Made by a program: the position numbers and the translations under genes
Virus record (IMG/VR): IMGVR_UViG_3300036716_000966
Coordinates: 1 to 25,583 of that record
Length of the DNA stretch: 25,583 nt
Source of the DNA: a virus
Strand: one strand, 5' to 3'
The notes under the pieces: model-generated
Seen by the model: only the letters and a program-made list of their open reading frames with translations
Databases searched by the model: none
What the model was told of the DNA's origin: nothing
Shown: piece by piece, positions 22,952 to 25,583 of the stretch
Layout: each line of letters starts with the position of its first letter
Numbering within the stretch: the stretch's first letter is position 1

Positions 22952-24034
22952 CTAGCGTAGAGTCGCGGCTACTAACGCTCTGTTCTTAGCTATCCAATCC
23001 CCTAGGGCAGGGGCATTAAGTAGTGTGCCATTGGTCTTGTTGATAAACGCTACTGCTGCGGATGTTTGAATCTCCTTAGGCAGTCGCTCAACGTAGTCCC
23101 AGAGCTGACTAACATTATCGGCATCAACATGATGCACACAGTTCTGCATCACCATATACACAGCATCTAACCTACCATCAGAGGGTAACTTAGCTTGCTT
23201 AGGGCTAGCTATAATCTCCTCAATCGTAGGTAGCTCGTCCTTAACAGACAGGAACGAGAACATATTAGCTGCCGCACCCTCACCTATGTATCCAGCAATA
23301 GTTTCCTGCGGGATTACACCAGTCTGGATGTTGTTAATGTCACCACCACTGGCTGCTGTCAACCAGTTCCATGCAAAGGTGTAAGACCTAGGCGTGCAGA
23401 AAGGTCGTGCCTCTTTAGGTACTTCAACAGCAAACGCGCCAGCCTGTTGCTTGGCGAACGCCACACCATAGGGATGCATACCAGTACGTTCCCAGTATGA
23501 AGTGTAGTCCTCCATGTTGAAGTCCAATTCGACTATGCACTCACGGTTAATGCTGTGCATCATGGGCTTGCCCGCACCAGACTTATCAGCCTGTCTGTTA
23601 GACAATGCTACTACCCACCAACCCTCAGGTAACTTGTAGTCTCCGAACCTACGCTCAAGCGTCACCATGTTAGCTGCCTTATTGGTAAGGTTATCCGCTG
23701 CGTTCTTCTCCTCAAGAACGATGATGCCACGGGGATGCGCATCCAGATATTGCTTAGTAGGCATGAGTCCTGACCGTGTGAAGATAGATGTGGCGTTACC
23801 TTCTGCGTCCTTGGTAGGGATACAGAACCCACGGAAATCCACAGCATCAATGGACGGCATATCTATAATGACAACACCGAAGTCCTCACCGTAGTGCTTA
23901 CTCAGTACCTCAGGAAACACATTACGTGCAACGTCAGACTTACCTCCCCCCGGCGGACCCATTATGTGCAGGGTTTGTCGGGTTTCATATGAAGGTATGA
24001 TGAACTCCTTGTTTTCCAAGTGTGATATTTTCAT
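22952..24034 (-). CDS. MoxR-like AAA+ ATPase
   Basis: 360 residues with Walker A GPPGGGKS (26-33), Walker B GIIVLEEK (Glu108/Glu109), and a sensor-1 type LSNR (Asn136), in the arrangement of MoxR/AAA_5 ATPases. These form hexamers that remodel proteins or load metals together with VWA partners. The start ATG has AAGGA eight bases upstream. It is the first gene of the triad, followed by the helical protein and the HExxH+VWA protein. Phage homologues are sometimes labelled CobS, but no cobalamin genes are present here, so a chelatase role is not supported. Confidence 0.88.
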   Translation of the reverse strand: MKISHLENKEFIIPSYETRQTLHIMGPPGGGKSDVARNVFPEVLSKHYGEDFGVVIIDMPSIDAVDFRGFCIPTKDAEGNATSIFTRSGLMPTKQYLDAHPRGIIVLEEKNAADNLTNKAANMVTLERRFGDYKLPEGWWVVALSNRQADKSGAGKPMMHSINRECIVELDFNMEDYTSYWERTGMHPYGVAFAKQQAGAFAVEVPKEARPFCTPRSYTFAWNWLTAASGGDINNIQTGVIPQETIAGYIGEGAAANMFSFLSVKDELPTIEEIIASPKQAKLPSDGRLDAVYMVMQNCVHHVDADNVSQLWDYVERLPKEIQTSAAVAFINKTNGTLLNAPALGDWIAKNRALVAATLR

Positions 24035-24061
24035 AGTACTTTCCTTATGGTGCGTTGATAA

Positions 24062-24094
24062 AGGACAGTAAGCTGCACCACTGCTAACTGTCCT
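24062..24094 (-). terminator. Intercistronic hairpin upstream of MoxR-like gene
   Basis: AGGACAGTAAGC (24062-24073) pairs with GCTAACTGTCCT (24083-24094), 11 of 12 positions matched (one A-A mismatch), over a nine-base loop. On the minus strand only TTTA follows, so termination would be weak. It separates the two small helical genes from the triad, so it may set the triad's expression level. Confidence 0.5.
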
Positions 24095-24121
24095 GCTTGT
24101 TAACTAAAGTAAGACGGTAGG

Positions 24122-24451
24122 TTATTCCTCTGCCGCCCAATCCAACTCGTACTTAAGGTATGAGATGTACTCACCCAGTATGCGCGCCTCATCCTTAGTG
24201 CATACACCCCTTTGAATCTTGGCTATCACTACCCTCTCGTCATACCCCTTGAACGTAGACCTTAGTGCTTCCTTCATGGTCAGGGGTCTGCTTGGTGTAG
24301 GTACTAGCTTGAATTCATCCGGCAGAGGGTAAGTCATGTTAGGCGCGGCGTTAGAAGATTCCTCTAATGCCCTAACCCGCTTAGACATTACAGCCATCTG
24401 TCTATACAGCAGGTTTATAGAGGCACTGTAATTTTCTTTATGATTACTCAT
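24122..24451 (-). CDS. Unknown helical protein, 109 aa
   Basis: The N-terminal ~35 residues form a likely coiled coil (INLLYRQMAVMSKRVRALEE). A Pro-rich linker follows, then a helical domain with FKGYDERVVIAKIQRGVCTKDEARILGEYI and a Trp-containing acidic end. The start overlaps the previous stop as ATGA, with GAGGAG eight bases upstream. No family recognised. Confidence 0.7.
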   Translation of the reverse strand: MSNHKENYSASINLLYRQMAVMSKRVRALEESSNAAPNMTYPLPDEFKLVPTPSRPLTMKEALRSTFKGYDERVVIAKIQRGVCTKDEARILGEYISYLKYELDWAAEE

Positions 24452-24720
24452 CGGTCTTGCTCCTCTCTCAGTAGTTCATAGTTCTTAGATAGATACGTCC
24501 TCATGTTTGTAAGTGCGTTGGTAGCATGATGGACAGCCTTGTATAACATACGCACCTCATGGTTACTCTTTACCTGAGCTTCATTCGTTGCGCGGCTAAG
24601 TTTCGATAAGCGTTTGTTGATGCTTTGGTATTGCTTGATAGCGTGCCTTACATCTACGCATAGCGATTCAAACTCTGCCCTAGTCACAGGGGCAGAGCTA
24701 TTCACAGATTTCTTTACCAT
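24448..24720 (-). CDS. Unknown basic helical protein, 90 aa
   Basis: The sequence is almost wholly helix-forming and basic (RHAIKQYQSINKRLSKLSRA, NHEVRMLYKAVHHATNAL), likely a coiled-coil or helical bundle. AAGGA precedes the ATG. It is translationally coupled to the next gene by a 4-base overlap. A candidate promoter lies 30-60 bases upstream. No function can be assigned. Confidence 0.7.
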   Translation of the reverse strand: MVKKSVNSSAPVTRAEFESLCVDVRHAIKQYQSINKRLSKLSRATNEAQVKSNHEVRMLYKAVHHATNALTNMRTYLSKNYELLREEQDR

Positions 24721-24750
24721 GTTTTAGTCCTTGTTGCTGAATACATTATG

Positions 24751-24779
24751 AGTATAACGTATTGACGTTGTTAGTTAAA
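24751..24779 (-). promoter_or_regulatory. Candidate promoter for the cluster beginning at the 90-aa gene
   Basis: On the minus strand TTTAAC (24774-24779) and TATACT (24751-24756) are 17 bases apart. The -10 box is identical to that proposed for the polymerase promoter; the -35 box is poor. This is the only larger gap (132 bases) in the right-hand cluster. Confidence 0.35.
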
Positions 24780-24783
24780 CCAG

Positions 24784-24802
24784 TGTCCCGCCTAAGGGAC
24801 AG
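24784..24802 (-). other. Small hairpin in intergenic gap
   Basis: TGTCCC (24784-24789) pairs with GGGACA (24796-24801) over a six-base loop, with no U-tract on the minus strand. The arm GGACAGTAA also occurs in the hairpin at 24062-24094, which suggests related elements. Confidence 0.35.
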
Positions 24803-24827
24803 TAACCCCACCGGGAAATGTTCATAA

Positions 24828-24844
24828 GGTACATAGTATGTACC
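24828..24844. promoter_or_regulatory. Perfect 8+8 inverted repeat after the 195-aa gene
   Basis: GGTACATA and TATGTACC flank a single base, making a 17-base dyad eight bases past the stop of the 195-aa gene. The one-base loop favours a protein-binding (operator-like) site over a terminator hairpin; both remain possible. Confidence 0.4.
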
Positions 24845-24852
24845 CAATAACA

Positions 24853-25440
24853 CTAGGTGGTAGGTATCTTACTTCTAAGTGCATCACAGTACGCCGCCAT
24901 AGCATGAGCGTACCACTTGAAGTCAGGATGCCTAGCTACTGCGTTGATAGCGTGTGACGCAGCATCTCCCGCTTCCTTGTAGTAGCCACCATACTCAAGC
25001 TGAACGACATAGCGATTTATAATGTCAGCTTCTTCCTCGTAAACCTCTGAGAGTATGAGGTTGTTGTGCGCGGCTAAGTACTCAGTCTTTAAGTAAGCAT
25101 CATCCTCACCAAGCTGGGCAACCATCTTGAGTATCTTATCCACTTCAGCTTCCTCCCCTGAGCCAGTGCCTAGTATCCGCACTGTGTCATCAGTTATGTG
25201 CGTAGTGTAGTCCAGCTTACCCTCTGGATTGACTACCGCAATTTCATAGAAACCGTCCCACCCATCAAGCTTAATGACAGACGCAGCCCATCCATTGCTA
25301 AAGACAAACCAAGCGTAGTCATGCTGAGGCATTCCCCGATGCTCTGAAAACACCACATCCCTGACGCTGATGCTACATCCATGCCCAATGACATAGTGAA
25401 GAACACCTTGGAGTTCGTACACCTTAGTTATGCCACTCAT
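24853..25440 (-). CDS. Unknown protein, 195 aa
   Basis: The first ~95 residues are beta-rich with aromatic strands (YAWFVFSNGWAASVIKLDGW, GFYEIAVV); the remainder is helical and acidic (EEAEVDKILKMVAQL). There is no signal peptide, membrane segment or catalytic motif. GGGAG lies seven bases before the ATG, and the upstream gene stops within that ATG (ATGA overlap). Confidence 0.7.
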   Translation of the reverse strand: MSGITKVYELQGVLHYVIGHGCSISVRDVVFSEHRGMPQHDYAWFVFSNGWAASVIKLDGWDGFYEIAVVNPEGKLDYTTHITDDTVRILGTGSGEEAEVDKILKMVAQLGEDDAYLKTEYLAAHNNLILSEVYEEEADIINRYVVQLEYGGYYKEAGDAASHAINAVARHPDFKWYAHAMAAYCDALRSKIPTT

Positions 25441-25583
25441 TTGTATACTCCCGCGACATCAAAGCTATACCGCACACCATTCATGCATTCAGCACCCAGC
25501 ACATCACCTTGACTGGCGATGAACACCATCAGCCCACCATCATAGTCCTCACATACCTGATGCGCACGCTCTATGTCCTCAGG
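25437..25583 (-). CDS. Unknown protein, 3' end only
   Basis: The frame is open from the right edge and ends in TGA overlapping the next ATG. The 48 visible residues begin PEDIERAHQVCEDYDGGLMV and include a strand-like FIASQGDVLGAECM. The start lies outside the window. Same strand, spacing and ATGA overlap as its neighbours support a real gene. Confidence 0.6.
   Translation of the reverse strand, partial: PEDIERAHQVCEDYDGGLMVFIASQGDVLGAECMNGVRYSFDVAGVYK

Noticed and set aside
22952-24034. Cobaltochelatase CobS assignment
   Set aside because: The fold family is right, but no cobalamin genes are near and MoxR-like ATPases serve many roles, so the specific name is not supported.
24780-24839. 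19-codon minus-strand frame in the gap upstream of the 90-aa gene
   Set aside because: It has no ribosome site and its start lies in the palindrome; nothing supports translation.

Overview
The window is part of a lytic-looking, tailed dsDNA bacteriophage genome (or a closely related prophage). The evidence is a very large virion-type polyvalent protein, a compact phage replication block (family A DNA polymerase with proofreading domain, Cas4-like and VRR-NUC nucleases, SNF2-type helicase, primase-helicase), a spike-like protein, and long runs of small, overlapping, same-strand genes with strong AAGGAG-type ribosome binding sites. No rRNA, tRNA, CRISPR array, IS element or integrase is visible. 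The style resembles marine podovirus-like phages, but that placement is an inference; no hallmark capsid, portal or terminase gene lies in the window.

Layout. (1) 3-6938, plus strand: one giant gene, open at the left edge, with coiled-coil-rich sequence, an EPTV repeat linker, an HExxH metallopeptidase-like site and a PLxRFG-like motif. (2) 6935-15671, minus strand: the replication/recombination block. In transcription order it holds the DNA polymerase, Cas4-like exonuclease, VRR-NUC nuclease, SNF2-like helicase, a small coiled-coil protein, a four-cysteine acidic-tailed protein (candidate ssDNA-binding protein) and an AEP-type primase fused to a P-loop helicase. (3) 15743-18256, plus strand: a lone tailspike/fibre-like gene facing away from the polymerase across a short divergent control region. 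(4) 18253-25583, minus strand: an early-type cluster of mostly small unknown genes. It includes a DUF3310-type gene, three tiny genes (52, 46 and 23 aa), and a three-gene module of MoxR-like AAA+ ATPase, helical partner and HExxH+VWA protein.

How it works together. The block at 6935-15671 supplies priming, unwinding, synthesis, end processing and probably ssDNA protection. The MoxR/helical/VWA triad looks like an ATP-driven chaperone-chelatase-type machine with a possible metallopeptidase; its target is unknown. It is the most intriguing functional unit here. The two plus-strand genes are virion-type proteins. Both convergent junctions (6935-6938 and 18253-18256) have the two stop codons interlocked within 4 bp. 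Several intercistronic gaps on the minus strand carry a stem-loop directly upstream of the next ribosome binding site (9659-9703, 13735-13760, 21680-21702, 22917-22943, 24062-24094), suggesting a recurring terminator, attenuator or RNA-processing layout. There is no gene-free stretch longer than 300 bases.
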